DNA of 64,000 nucleotides from Apoderus coryli (GCA_911728435.2 OU452198.1:16030001-16094000); one strand, 5' to 3'. Shown: positions 9,141-19,930, counted from the stretch's first letter. The notes: generated from the sequence alone by a model not told the origin. A program made the numbers and translations.

Positions 9141-10261
9141 TTAATAGTGGAGCAAATGCTCAAAGTGTCTACCATGCAATTCGATGCATTTTCTGCACCT
9201 GTCGGGCCAGGATTCGCGCACCCGAGCAAACACGCCTGGATCGTTCGCGATAAATTCCGCTGCCACCACAACTCTAGCAACTAGGTCCTCCATTGTCGGC
9301 ACAGGAGTTGCATAGATCAACCGTTCCATTTCGCCCCAAAGAAAAAAGTCCAGGGGGGCCAAGTCCGGCAACCTTGCTGGCCAAGGGACGGGACCACCTC
9401 TACCAATCCACCTGTTGTTGTAGGTTTGGTCGAGGTAACCTCTCACGGTGCGCGCAAAATGCGCTGGACAATCATCGTGTTCGAACCAGGCCTCTCTACG
9501 CACCTGGAGGGGTACATCTTCCAGCAGCTCGGGCAGAATATCTCGCAAAGAAACTGGATAGCTATTCCCGTTGAGGTGAACGTACGGCCCAATCAAATGG
9601 TCGCCCAGAAAACCTGCCCAAACTTCTGCTGATATCCTCTGATGTACGTAGCATGGGGATTTTGTTCGCTACCCTCGTGGTTCTTACGAGGATTGAATGT
9701 GCCCTCGCGCGAAAATCCTTTTTCATCGCTCGTGAAGATTATACTTAAAAAATCAGCGTTTTCATCCTCTTGACCGAGCAACCACTCGCAGAACTCGAGC
9801 CGCCGAGGAGCGTCGCCAGGCAGTACATGCTGCATCTTTTGAAGTTTCAATACTCGATGGACAGTGTTTTTGCTGCAATCAAGTCGCGACGCAATCTGAC
9901 GAGTGCTAGTGTTGGGCTCATTCTGAATGCGTGCCATGACTTCATCCTCAACGACATCTCTGATCGGACACTGCCTTGCAAATTCTCGAATAGGCTGCAA
10001 AGATAACAAAGCCTCTTAGATTGGCTGTAAAACAGAAATGCGCAAGAAAAAAACACAGAAAGTTGCCATTTCTGCAATACTTACCACGAATGAGCCGGTC
10101 TCTCGTAGATTTTGATTAATTTTGACAAAAATCTTATGGTTTGGCAATTCACGATTTGGGAACCGCTGCCCGTACCACCGTTGTGCTCACAAAGAATTAC
10201 CGCGCGCTTCCCCATACAAGAGATCCATATCTGCAAGCTCGGCTAATTCAAAACGATTCAT
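9141..10261 (-). pseudogene. DD41D-type transposase with a putative intron
   Basis: The gene starts MNRFELAELADMDLLYGEAR at 10261. Exon 1 (59 codons, one internal TGA) ends at NLRETGSFV. A GTAAGT donor at 10084 and a TTTGCAG acceptor at 9995 bound a 90-nt segment; removing it joins the frame exactly to PIREFARQC...IQNEPNTSTRQIA. The catalytic domain has FTSDEKGF (first Asp), WFEHDDCPAHF (second) and LPDLAPLDFFLWG (third), 41 residues after the second. One frameshift near 9640 separates RGYQ from AEVWAGFLGDHLIGPY. The end is KCIELHGRHFEHLLHY. So there are two lesions in an otherwise complete protein. Confidence 0.85.
9995..10084 (-). other. Putative spliceosomal intron in transposase
   Basis: The donor is GTAAGTATTG. 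The acceptor is preceded by a pyrimidine-rich tract and ends TTTGCAG. An alternative acceptor at 10025 would give a stop within three codons. The 90-nt choice keeps the frame and matches where the family sequence continues. Confidence 0.6.
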
Positions 10262-10999
10262 TTTTGCAAATAGTGTAACGTTTGAAGATAATGAAATACT
10301 TATAAACTGACACTTTTACTAAAGCTTGACATGTTTATGTGTTACCATGACAACATTGTTTTTTTTTTTTTAGATTTTCACTATTAATAATAAGTTATTT
10401 GTAAAAAAGCCTCCTTGTTTTTCTTTCTAATAATAATGAACCTTTTAATAAAGTTTTTAATAACAAATTTTTTTCGAAAACGGAGAGAGATACGAAAAAA
10501 TATCAAGTGACAAAAAAGTTGTATTTTTAACTGAGCTTTCTAAAAAATATATAAAATTTTCAAAAAAAGTCAGTAGCGTATATTTTTTTGTCATTTTTAT
10601 TCGTGACACTGTCCCCCGGTGCGCCACTGGAGGTCATAATTAACATTTAATTAGTGCTAACTGAGCATCTTATTAAGCTTACATCACCAGCGAATTTCAA
10701 GAAAATCTGTGAATGTGTCTTTGAGATATTGATAAAAAAAGGTTTTTTGAAAAAAACTTTGACACCCTGTATTTTGAAAACCATGTACTTTCGGACATCA
10801 GTCTCTTATCTCAAACTGCTTGTCTATGGTTCCTCAATATGCCCCAGAAGTTTTTTTCCAATTGAGAGGGGACACCCTGTATAAATAAAATGAGTTTTAT
10901 ATATTTGAATGTTGTGTGTTGTAATTATTAAGAAATTTTTTTGTCATTTTTGAATTTAGTATGTGGAATTTGTGTTGGATAGAAAAATTGTTCAACCCA

Positions 11000-11070
11000 T
11001 ATACTATCAAATATTCTGAAAGACAATCAAATTCCTTTTCAAATAACATGCCATGTCCCTATCACTAAAT
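11000..11070 (-). repeat. Short repeat shared with 31.23-31.30 kb
   Basis: The complement of this stretch contains AATTTGATTGTCTTTCAGAA, followed by TATTTGATA. It matches 31230-31300 on the plus strand with few differences. Confidence 0.55.
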
Positions 11071-11126
11071 TGTAAGGTTTTCGCTCAATACTACTTTGAC
11101 TAAGTACTAATTTTCTGAATCTTATA

Positions 11127-11560
11127 CAGTGTGTCCGCGAATTAGTTGGACGATTCTTGTAAATGTCAAAACATTTTCGAGTTGGAATTTAAGCTCCTGG
11201 GTCCAACCCTGCTTGGTTTAAAAGTAATGTGTGACGTAAGCTTAGTTTCGAAACATCATGGATGGCTTTGAAATTTTCAAAAAATGTTTTTTGTCCCCCT
11301 GTGAACTACCCTTTTCAGACGATATACGCGAAAATGTCATTAAGAAAAGTTGTTCGGAATGAAAGGTTGAGTACGTGTGTTAAATTTCAAATTCCAAGCC
11401 TTCCCTTTTACGTTTTTTGAAAATTTCAAAGACATCATGATTTTTCAAAATTTAAAAGTTTTAGGGTTTCTGCTGTATTATCTTTTAGAACATTTGGAAA
11501 CAATAAATTTGCAAAATAGGAAAAATTAATTATGCTTTATCATTTAAATGGAACACCCTA
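11127..11560. mobile_element. MITE family, longer copy
   Basis: It starts CAGTGTGTCCGCGAATTAG after TA and ends GGAACACCCTA. The blocks TTCTTGTAAATG, CCTGCTTGGTTT and GAATGAAAGGTTGAGTA recur in order at 27.69-27.92 kb. Confidence 0.6.
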
Positions 11561-12419
11561 CATATTATAAGCTAAAATGAATGATTTCTTTGTTCGGATA
11601 TCAAAAAATCTCGATGGCAGCCAGTCGGAAAAGTAGGTTTTCGATTTATGTATTTTTTATTTATACACAGGCGCCAAATATAACCAATATATGTCATCTT
11701 GACAGTTCTTTTACTTCAAAAAGTGTGATCATTGATATTTCTAATGGCAAGTCACAACACTCTAGAATCTTGTAATGCCTACTATAATCATACCCATAAA
11801 GATATTACTTGTATAGATTAGATGGCAGTACTAGCACTTTTGTTCATTGTCTCAAATGAGGACGACGGGCTATTAAAGCGGTTAAATTATACGTAGGTAA
11901 TTAAAATTGCATGTTCGCAATTTTTTAGGCTGGTCATTAATTCAACTGAACATAAAAAAAGATTATTTTACAGATTATAACATGCAACCGACTTCTATTT
12001 TTAATAAAATTTAATCTTAACATAGGTACAAATAAAACGAATTAGGTGAATCTAGGTATGCGCTATTCTACTATATTGTCATGGTGAAAGGTAGGCAACC
12101 ACACATACAACTTGCTCTTCATACCATATTCTATTTGTTCAGAGTGATTAAGAGCAAGACGGATACAATATCAGCATAGTATGTTTTGATGTGCGGCATT
12201 GTCAAGTCGACTATATTGGGCAAGTTTATAAAATTCGATATTGGATAAACTTGAGTTCTGTATTAGCTGATAGTGCATAGGGTAGATATTTGATTACTAT
12301 TCCAAAATTCAAAATTATAAATGTCAAAAAGTTATCCAATTCAGCATGAACCGCAATGCTTTGTTAATTCAAATTTAAACTTAAAATGATTTAACTTAAT
12401 ATTAATAGTATATTATGCA
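11561..12419. other. Unassigned DNA
   Basis: About 860 bp. One 64-codon frame exists, but its composition is not protein-like. I see no repeat match within the window. Confidence 0.4.
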
Positions 12420-12535
12420 ACGGTCATGTAATGATAGTTATTAATACACGGGCATGAACCGGGATACGAAACGAGCCGAAGGTGAGTTTCGTATGGTTTA
12501 AGCGAGTGTATTAATAACTATCATCACATGATCGT
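12420..12535. repeat. 116-bp imperfect palindrome
   Basis: Arms 12420-12472 and 12486-12535 are inverted copies. The shared blocks are TCATGT, ATGATAGTTATTAATACAC and ATACGAAAC, around a 13-nt loop GAGCCGAAGGTGA. In RNA or cruciform form it would make a stem of about 50 bp with a few mismatches. Compare the palindrome at 50.08-50.19 kb next to a tyrosine recombinase. Confidence 0.85.
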
Positions 12536-13514
12536 TACTGTCATTATGACGCTGTTACTTAACAGTTTAAAATTATTAATCACAATGCAATGCAATTTAT
12601 TCACATGAAGATTATTTAAATTTATTTATGGACAATGTGATAAAGTAATATCAAGAACATATGACACATTTCCCAATGGCTTTGCTCGGAAACTGAAACC
12701 ATCACAATATACTGTTAAACATTTTATTGAAAATATAGGTCAATATCTAAACGCCAGGGAATCGGCAATGCTGCAATAGATTTGTATCTGTGCTTGCGCC
12801 ACATAAATAAAGTTATTATTCTTCTGTCGGGCAAAACACACACACACTTAATACCGTACAGTATGGACGTTTTGTACTCAACATCTGATAGCTGCTATTA
12901 TAGTAATATACCTATGATGGTTTTAACTTTATTTTATTTAGCATAATTGGTATAATCTCTTGGTATCTAGTAAATTCCTAATATTACTTAGTCATGTGTT
13001 TCAACTTGTTTTGACTTGTTATGACCTCGTATTTTGTTGGTAATAATCTATAAATTCGCAGAATAACGCTCAAGTAGGTATCTAACGTCTGGAAACAGTT
13101 TCCATGTTTTCCAGAATTACATATATAAACCTCTGTGCGTGAAAATACCCTTTCCAGTGTTATAATAGTTTACCTAAAAGAATGCAACTTTTCAAAAAAT
13201 ACATGTGTCCGTTGCGTATGCATCATTGTTCTCAGTGACTTTATAAACGGTATGAAACTATAGCTACGGAACCGAAATCGATACCGTATCTCTTTCGAAT
13301 TCTATATCACTTCGTTGCACATAGTTTCGGCACAGCATTAATAAGTACAGCATTCCGAGTCCACGTTGGCACTTTGAACTAAACTGTGACGTATGACGCC
13401 GCCATTTTGGGTTAAAATTTAACTTATAGTTTAGCTTAAACCTATCTGAAAATTGTTTTACATCGCTGGCCAAATTAAGTAGGTAGCTTATGTTTACAAA
13501 TTAATTTATTCTAT
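12536..13514. other. Unassigned DNA
   Basis: No credible protein, RNA or inverted repeat seen; a short CA run sits near 12838. Confidence 0.4.
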
Positions 13515-13920
13515 TACGTGTCAGATAGCGCTCTTAAACGAAAGCCCCTGTAAACTTTTTGTATTCTCCGGTAGAGCGTTGTAATATTTTGAAACCGTAT
13601 AGGAAAATGACCGCTGAAAGATTGATGTTGAGTGTAGCGGTGGCGTAATGACAGATTTATGAGGAATATTCACATCATACACAGATCCCCGGAACTTCAA
13701 TCTTTCATATAAGTATTCCGCCTTTTTCCATCTGATGATTTTATTAATCAAAATTAGTTAATGAAAATCCGACGTTGTTTCATTCTTAACCAGCCGATTT
13801 CCTTAATCTTATCGCTAGCCTCTTTCACCCCTACGAATTCCACATACAAGCCTGAATTCTGCATCAACTGAATCCTGTTCTCAGCAATTTTAGTCAATAA
13901 TATAACCCCTAGCTGATTGC
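13515..13920 (-). pseudogene. LINE reverse-transcriptase C-terminus (5'-truncated)
   Basis: Two minus-strand frames join to a typical CR1/jockey-like tail: IKEIGWLRMKQRRIF in the first, then YLYERLKFRGSVYDV and FQRSFSYTVSKYYNALPEN in the second. They are separated by a frameshift plus stop near 13750. The RFSY/YN block is the same kind as in the LINE tails at 34.3 and 35.8 kb. It is only the distal domain after the polymerase core and has no activity. Confidence 0.75.
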
Positions 13921-15005
13921 GTTATCATGCTATCTCGCCACGCGACAACTTGTGTTTATGTTTTACTTTCATTTAGTTTAAAAACATATTAGATACTGTC
14001 ATTTCGTAATATAAATTTTATGGTTATACAAATAGTTGTTATAAACGTAAAATTATCTAGTATTCATCTTTATTTTTACTTATTGCTTACCTAACAGGAT
14101 CTGTGGGGAAGCGAAAAAAATGTTTAGAGCAAGTGTACCGCTTATTGGGCCAACATTTTGCAGCACACACATGTCCTCCCTGATTGTTCATTGTATTAAT
14201 CATAAGATACGTTAATAAAAATAAAATCCTTTTAATTCTCACGAACACTATACCAAAAACACAGAATTAGATTACAAACAATATTTATTTATCTCCTACA
14301 CGCCGACAATGAACTGTATATTGAACACAGTAGTGAACGGTATCTATCTACGTCTATGCGATTATTGTGACGTTTTAACCCATAATGGCGGAATGCGCGA
14401 TGAGATGTGCAGGACGCCTCGCAAGCGGAGAGTCAGAATACTGTATTATTTATTATACTGTGGTTTTGGTACCAATTTGAATATTATGCGTATTTCGGTC
14501 GGTTCGTTTATTGCAGTTTCGTTACATTTCGGGTATCTGTCACAACAGTTCACTACATTTCGATCACAGTTTCGTTTCGGTTATTTCACGATACTAAAAG
14601 CGATGGCAAGCTGTTATTTGTTTATATCAATCGTATATTTCAAATGGACACGTTAGTAGCATTTTGTTTACCTTTGCTGAATTAGAAAAATGTTAACGCC
14701 AGACCATTCTGGACCATTCTTAGACCAAACAGAACTGATACCCAAAAGCTCAAATGCCAACTCGAAACTTTTTTGTGATTTCTAGCGAAACTAGATGTTT
14801 TTAACAACTCACTTTGATGTGTTTACCAACTCAATTAGATGGTTTAACAACTGTTCACAACTACTGGGAATTAATACCAACTTTTAAAGGTATTCTCCAC
14901 CAATGTGCGACGGTACCATTCTGAGTCTTCTATAATTATACTATTATATATTATTTGGTTCGATTTATTATTGTTTAAACTATTTCCAATATATTGATAT
15001 ATTTT
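13921..15005. other. Unassigned DNA
   Basis: It includes a 115-codon frame (14309-14656) with no recognisable domain and biased hydrophobic composition. I do not call it a gene. Confidence 0.4.
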
Positions 15006-15540
15006 ACTTTCCCGCACAGGGAAAGCATTGTGAAACCGCTAAAAAAAATTTTGAGATAAAGACGGATATAACCATTTGATAGGGGTGGACACAACTAAAT
15101 TTTCAAATAGCAGTAGTGGTCGAGTGATACATCATTTTAAAGCATTTTTTTATCTGCATTACAGCGATAGGTCACTTTTGGTATTTGCCACCATAATTCT
15201 CGAGAAAATTGCGTTTAAAATTTCACCAGTTAGGTAGTTGGAATCTATATTCTTATAAGAATGTAATATAAAGTAATTGAGTACTTTAACACATTGGTAG
15301 AGCGTTCGCTTCTCGCATGCTGAAGGTTATGGGTTCGAATCCCAGCTCTGGCAATATTGTTTTTCTTAATTTTTTAATAAAGTAGTTAGTTTGTTACTTT
15401 AGTTTATTGTAAATAATGAAAATAATACAATAATTATAATAACAATAATTATTAAATTTCTGTTTCGTTACGGAGGTCATATATTTTTGATTATATTATA
15501 TCATGTCGGGAAAGTTTTGGGGTGACACAACCGATTTTTT
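15006..15540 (+). mobile_element. tRNA-like composite repeat, copy A
   Basis: It begins ACTTTCCCGCACAGGGAAAG and ends GTCGGGAAAGTTTTGGGG then GACACAACCG, giving inverted ACTTTCCCG/CGGGAAAGT ends. The core 15285-15352 reads TTGGTAGAGCGTTCGCTTC ... GGTTCGAATCC ... CTCTGGCA, with RNA polymerase III A- and B-box-like sequences as in a tRNA-derived SINE. At least six more copies occur in the window. Confidence 0.7.
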
Positions 15541-15576
15541 ATTATTATATCAAACTACAATTATATTATTCCTGAA

Positions 15577-15606
15577 AGCAAAGATTAATGTACATTAATC
15601 TTTGCT
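15577..15606. repeat. Perfect 30-bp palindrome
   Basis: The left arm AGCAAAGATTAATGT is followed directly by its exact inverse complement, with no spacer. It lies about 40 bp beyond copy A of the tRNA-like repeat. Confidence 0.9.
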
Positions 15607-15957
15607 GAAAGTGTGTAACTATTTTCTCATAGTGTAGTTGTATCTAATGTGATGTTTTGGCGAAGGCGCCAGAAAATCAATGTATGGCTATGTCGCTCCG
15701 TACTTTATTGTTTCGTCATAGATAACAAACAATCTATGGTTTCGTGATTGATTTACCATAGGTACCATAATAATTAATATTCAATACACATAATGTTGCC
15801 TATAGTATGGAGAAACCAGTGTTTTTTTTTTTAATTTGTTTTTTGATATTCATCGGAAATACCTAGATACGTGTTCTGGATGATTTGTGACGTAAATAAG
15901 AATATTTTAAAAATGGTCTCTATGCCTGTATAGTCTATCCAATGCCAATATAATATA

Positions 15958-16962
15958 CAGGGTGTTAGTAAATAAGTGCGACAAACTTCAGGGGGTAATT
16001 CTGCATGAAAAAATAATGACAGTTTGCTATATAAACATATGTCCGCAAATGCTTCGTTTTCTGAGATACGGGGTGTTAAAGTTTTTTTTTTTAAACTGAA
16101 GATTTATTATTGATTGCCCTGAAACCGGTGGAGAAATGCAAATGAAATTTAGTGAGTTTTAAGAAGTAGCTATAGCGCATTTTTTGGCAAGCAATTAAGA
16201 ATTTTATGTTCATCAGTGGCGCGCATACGGGTAATGATCTCAATATTTTTCAAGAAAAAAATGGTAAGCCACTGGAATTTTTCAAATAAAAAATCATTTT
16301 GCAATTCCTCGTTTAATTTGTGATACAAAATCTTTCTTGCTGTTTTATCGTAGGGGGCATCGTCTTTGTGCAAAAAAATAAAACATCTTACCCCGTATTT
16401 TTCATTTCTTTAATACATTATCAAGAACTATCTAATACAATAAACATTAAACCAAAACAATAAGAGAAAATGACACTAATAATAAAGGAACGCTAATTTG
16501 ACATTTCGTTCAAATATTCGTATAACAGAATGTTCACAGTAGCCTACTAGCGTTGCGGCGGGATGTTTTATTTTTTTGCACAAATGCCCCCTACGATAAA
16601 AAAGCAAAAGAGATTTTGTATCACAAATTGAACGAGGAATTTCAAAATGATTTTTAATTTGAAAAATTCCAGTGGCGTACCTTTTTTTTTCTTCAAAAAT
16701 GCGCGCCACTGATGAACATAAAATTCTTAATTGCATGTCAAAAAATGCGCAATAACTACCTCTTAACACCCACTAAATTTCATTTGCATGTCTCGACCGG
16801 TTTCAAAGTAATCAATAAATCTGCAGTTTTTAAGCAAAACTTTAACTGTATCTCAGCAGAAAATGAAGCATTTGCGGACATGTGTTTATATAGCAAACTG
16901 TCATTATTTTTTCATGCAGAATTACCTCCTGAAGTTTGTCGCACTTATTTACGAACACACTG
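15958..16962. mobile_element. Foldback element with ~430-bp inverted arms
   Basis: It runs from CAGGGTGTTAGTAAATAAG to an inverted end TACGAACACACTG, with TA on each side. Arms 15958-16383 and 16557-16962 pair over nearly their whole length. Examples are TGCGACAAACTTCAGG, CAGTGGCG and TTTTATCGTAGGGGGCAT. The unpaired centre (~170 bp) has no gene. It is a non-autonomous mariner-superfamily element. Confidence 0.85.
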
Positions 16963-16964
16963 TA

Positions 16965-17500
16965 TATAAGTTTAACGATTCTACCAGGACTATCCGTTCC
17001 CATGCCTCTTTACCTTATAAAAGGGCATCGAATGCAGCTTTACAATGTCAGCTAGCCCATGCACCTTCAATTTGCGATCGTTCAAAACCAATTCGAAATT
17101 TTTTTTACGTTTGGGCATCCACTGCGCTCTGCATCATTTGTTTTGGTACGACCACGTTTAAATTCAGCAATCCACTTCCCTACCATTTGTCTCGATGGAG
17201 CAGAGTTCGGATAATGTTTATCAAGCCATTGTTTGGTTTCCATTGTATTTTTTTTTTCATTAAAAAGCAATGCTTTATCAAAACTCTAAATTCACTTTTT
17301 TCCATATTTTTTTTCAATAACAAAAGTTGCTTCACAGAGAGGGTTGTATTTGAATTAAGGAAGTTTACACCCACTTCCCGTATAACCGCAAGTACTAGAT
17401 TCTTGAAAACATTTTAACCGAATTGCCCCGTGGACACCAGATTGTTCCACATTGTAGTTTCTACATAATTGATCGAAACCCTTCCCGGTTGGACACCCTG
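16965..17500 (-). pseudogene. Mariner N-terminal fragment
   Basis: The minus strand starts from a CAGGGTGTCCAACCGGGAAG end (17500, TA outside). The frame MEKSEFRVLIKHCFL continues after a shift in an A-run as ETKQWLDKHYPNSAPSRQMV, then KWIAEFKRGRTKTNDAERSG. This is the DNA-binding helix-turn-helix part of a mariner transposase. VLNDRKLKVHGLADIV follows in a further frame, then coding is lost at a repeat shared with 7.9 kb. The foldback element at 15958-16962 adjoins at a TA. The catalytic domain is absent. Confidence 0.75.
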
Positions 17501-17502
17501 TA

Positions 17503-17906
17503 TAGACGAAACACTGCTTTTCTAGATGTGAAATTTCTCAATGATTAAAAAGTCTTGCCGGCAGAAAAGACTCTAATTGGCATGCGATTGTACAAAAATG
17601 TTGGTAAAATGAATGATACTCATTTACGTTGGATGTCGTGAAGCATGAAATTATTTGATTTGTGCATGTTTTGATATTTAAACGTCTTATTAAAATATTA
17701 AAATACACCTGATGCTTAGATAATAGACACGTAGTTATATTCATAATATAATCAAAACAAACCTATAATTGTTGCCTATGGAGTGTGGAAATGCCATTTA
17801 TGCCCCCTTAAGCTAACAGGTGTGTAAATTCATTTTTCATGCTAGGTAAATAATACAGTAGCGTACATTAAGTACTTCGCTGCGAATAGTATAGTATCTT
17901 ATAGTA
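17503..17906. other. Unassigned spacer
   Basis: No gene or repeat recognised in about 400 bp. Confidence 0.4.
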
Positions 17907-17908
17907 TA

Positions 17909-18925
17909 CAGGGTGCCCAAAAAACATTCTTCACCCTTTGGAGGTAAAATCTACGACCCAAAATAAGACGAAAATCACTTATGTCAAAATTTTGAAAAAT
18001 GTTTTCTTATGAAATTATGACCATTTTGAATATTGAAATTAGACAAATCTTTCACTTCGAATTAATAATTTAAATCTGGTCATCCTTGATAAAAACAGAT
18101 TCATGCAAAGAGAAAATCTGCATCCTTCTCATATAAGGCCGCTTCAAGAATTGCATCCTGGGGATACTGAGTTGCGCTTATGATTTTGTAATTTTTTTTT
18201 AAATTGAATTGAAATGAAGACATTTTTAGACAAGTACTATAGAGTGATGAAGCCCATTTTAACCAGCAAGGAGTGTTCAATCAGCACAACTTGCATTGTT
18301 GGAATTACGAAAATCAGCACCAAATTAAAGAATCACATAAGCAAGCACGCTGGAGCTTAAATGTGTGGCTTTGTCTGTTGGGAAATAGGATAATAGAACC
18401 GCAGTTTCTACCTAGGATACCAAACGCCGAAAACTATGCCAATTTTTGCGATAACAGATTACCAACTCTTCTGGAAGAAGTTCCTTTAGTACAGCGGCCA
18501 AATCTTGTATTTCAACATCACGGTGGACCTGCCCGTTATTCTTGAAATGAATATTAAATCCATATTTCTTTGCCTCCTAAGTCCCCGGATCTCAACCCAA
18601 TAGACTTTTGATTTTGGGGTTATCTGAAAAAGACGGTTTACCATGTCCTACCCAACAGTGAAGATGATGTTATTGTTCGCATTTATGGAGCTTTAGCACA
18701 AATTACAAACGAAGCAATAGGCCGTGCAGAAAACAATTATTGAATAAAATAGTGAGGATTTCGAACATTTGCCTTTGTAAATTGAAATATTTTTGTTTTA
18801 TTATGTGTTTAGTTAATAAATAATTTGAATTTGAACATTTGATTTTGAAATTTGACATAAATGATTCTTGTCTTATTTTTTGTCATATATTCTCAAAGGG
18901 TGGGGAATATTTTTGGGACACCCTG
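17909..18925 (+). mobile_element. Third DD41D-type transposon family, deleted copy
   Basis: Ends CAGGGTGCCCAAAAAACATT and TTTTTGGGACACCCTG are inverted with TA on both sides (17907-17908, 18926-18927). TIR similarity reaches about 85 bp (CACCCTTTG, AATAAGAC, TTATGTCAAA). Only the catalytic half of the transposase remains, on the plus strand. Confidence 0.8.
18240..18745 (+). pseudogene. Transposase catalytic domain, broken
   Basis: The frame begins SDEAHFNQQGVFNQHN with the first catalytic Asp and continues ESHKQARWSLNVWLC, IPNAENYANFCDNRLPTLL, and FQHHGGPARYS. The family has HDG at that last site, so the second Asp is replaced by His. After a stop near 18543 the sequence resumes with SPDLNPIDFWFWGYLKK (third Asp, just before a TGA at TFDFW). 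It ends ENNY and a stop. The DNA-binding half is missing. Both the lost Asp and the stops make it inactive. Confidence 0.8.
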
Positions 18926-19689
18926 TATATAGTAGCGGGACCAGAATGCGACGAGTAGATGTTTTCAGCGTCAAGTGGACCTTCTTGCCTATAGTTAATA
19001 TTCGATGGTAATAGTAGTAATTGATACGGCGGCTACATACACGCTCATAGACGGATTGTCTGGTTAGTTAATGTACATTTGATTTTTGCACAGGACGAAC
19101 GGAGTATCTGCGGACAAAACAGGCGGCATCTGCAGGCGACCTAACCGATCTGAACGATTTCAGTCCTTAAAGCAGGCCACTCACGTTCCGGTAAACCTGT
19201 GCAGGTATACCGGGGACCTGAAAAGTCCACACACAGGCTGCGGGGAAATGGTAGATTTTATTTAGGTTGATGATGATGACATGGAAAGATGACTATGCAT
19301 TGGCAGTTCGGGCCTCTTATTCGTTATAAATAAACGTCCGAAAATACGGGAAAAATTATGCAAACATTGGTTAATAAAGTTATATTAGATTTCTTCTTCA
19401 ATTAACAAAACTCCAAGCGACTGTAGCTATGGGTATGTTTTCCTTCCAGCGTTTGCGACGATTAAATTTCCCGCGTGTATCGGTAATTTTACTTCAGTTG
19501 TTCGTTCGTTCTGTGGCTGTGTAGTAGTTTTCAGAAATTTTTGGGATGCGTTTAACGCGCAAACTACTTGTGGCCTATATGCGACCTCCTTCCAAGCCTT
19601 ATCCTTTACAACTTGATCTTACCCACTGCGTCGATCAATTTCTCATCTTCTGCGGCGCTGAACAAGATTTTATCTCGTGAACACCTAGC

Positions 19690-19930
19690 GCACTACATTA
19701 AAAACCAAACGAAACTAACGCCGCAGCGACTATATTTGCTCTGAGAGCAGGCGGCTTGCGACAATCGCGAGGCCGAGCGACTATCGCCGGCGGCTGTCTC
19801 GTGGAGGACAGTGCTTCCATAAAACAACAACGGTAGCAGTATCATGGCGATCGCCGCAACAGTCGCCCGGAGGGAAGTCCACTTTAACATGGAAATTTTA
19901 GAGCAACGAAACCCAGGAGATATCAATGCT
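19690..19930 (-). other. GC-rich block inside the PIF/Harbinger remnant
   Basis: About 240 bp markedly richer in G+C than its surroundings. A 77-codon open minus frame has a hydrophobic stretch but no recognised family. It may be decayed coding DNA of the element. Confidence 0.35.

Larger units (their letters stand above)
8889..10875 (-). mobile_element. DD41D-type transposon with ~250-bp TIRs
   Basis: The left end CAGGGTGTCCTCTCTCAATT (8889) and right end AATTGAGAGGGGACACCCTG are inverted, next to TA. The homology runs about 250 bp inward on the left (to ~9150). On the right the matching sequence is split: 10375-10580 and 10811-10875 match, while 10581-10810 has no counterpart on the left. 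The minus strand carries the transposase. Confidence 0.85.
8823..11003. repeat. Outer inverted repeat around the DD41D transposon
   Basis: The left flank 8823-8886 (GGTTGAACAATTTTTCT ... AACATTCAAAT) recurs inverted at about 10905-11003, just outside the CAGGGTG ends. Either the element sits inside an older foldback repeat or its TIRs once extended further. Confidence 0.65.

Noticed and set aside
14309..14656. 115-codon open frame
   Set aside because: No recognised domain, overlapping frames equally open, no repeat or element context.
15285..15352. Functional tRNA gene (GGTTCGAATCC B-box, alanine-like anticodon arm)
   Set aside because: The acceptor stem does not close convincingly and the same core recurs in seven copies within a longer repeat, so it is a tRNA-like repeat and not a working tRNA gene.
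19693..19926. 77-codon frame with a hydrophobic start, possible secreted peptide
   Set aside because: It lies inside the PIF/Harbinger remnant in a GC-rich block; composition explains openness and no family is recognised.
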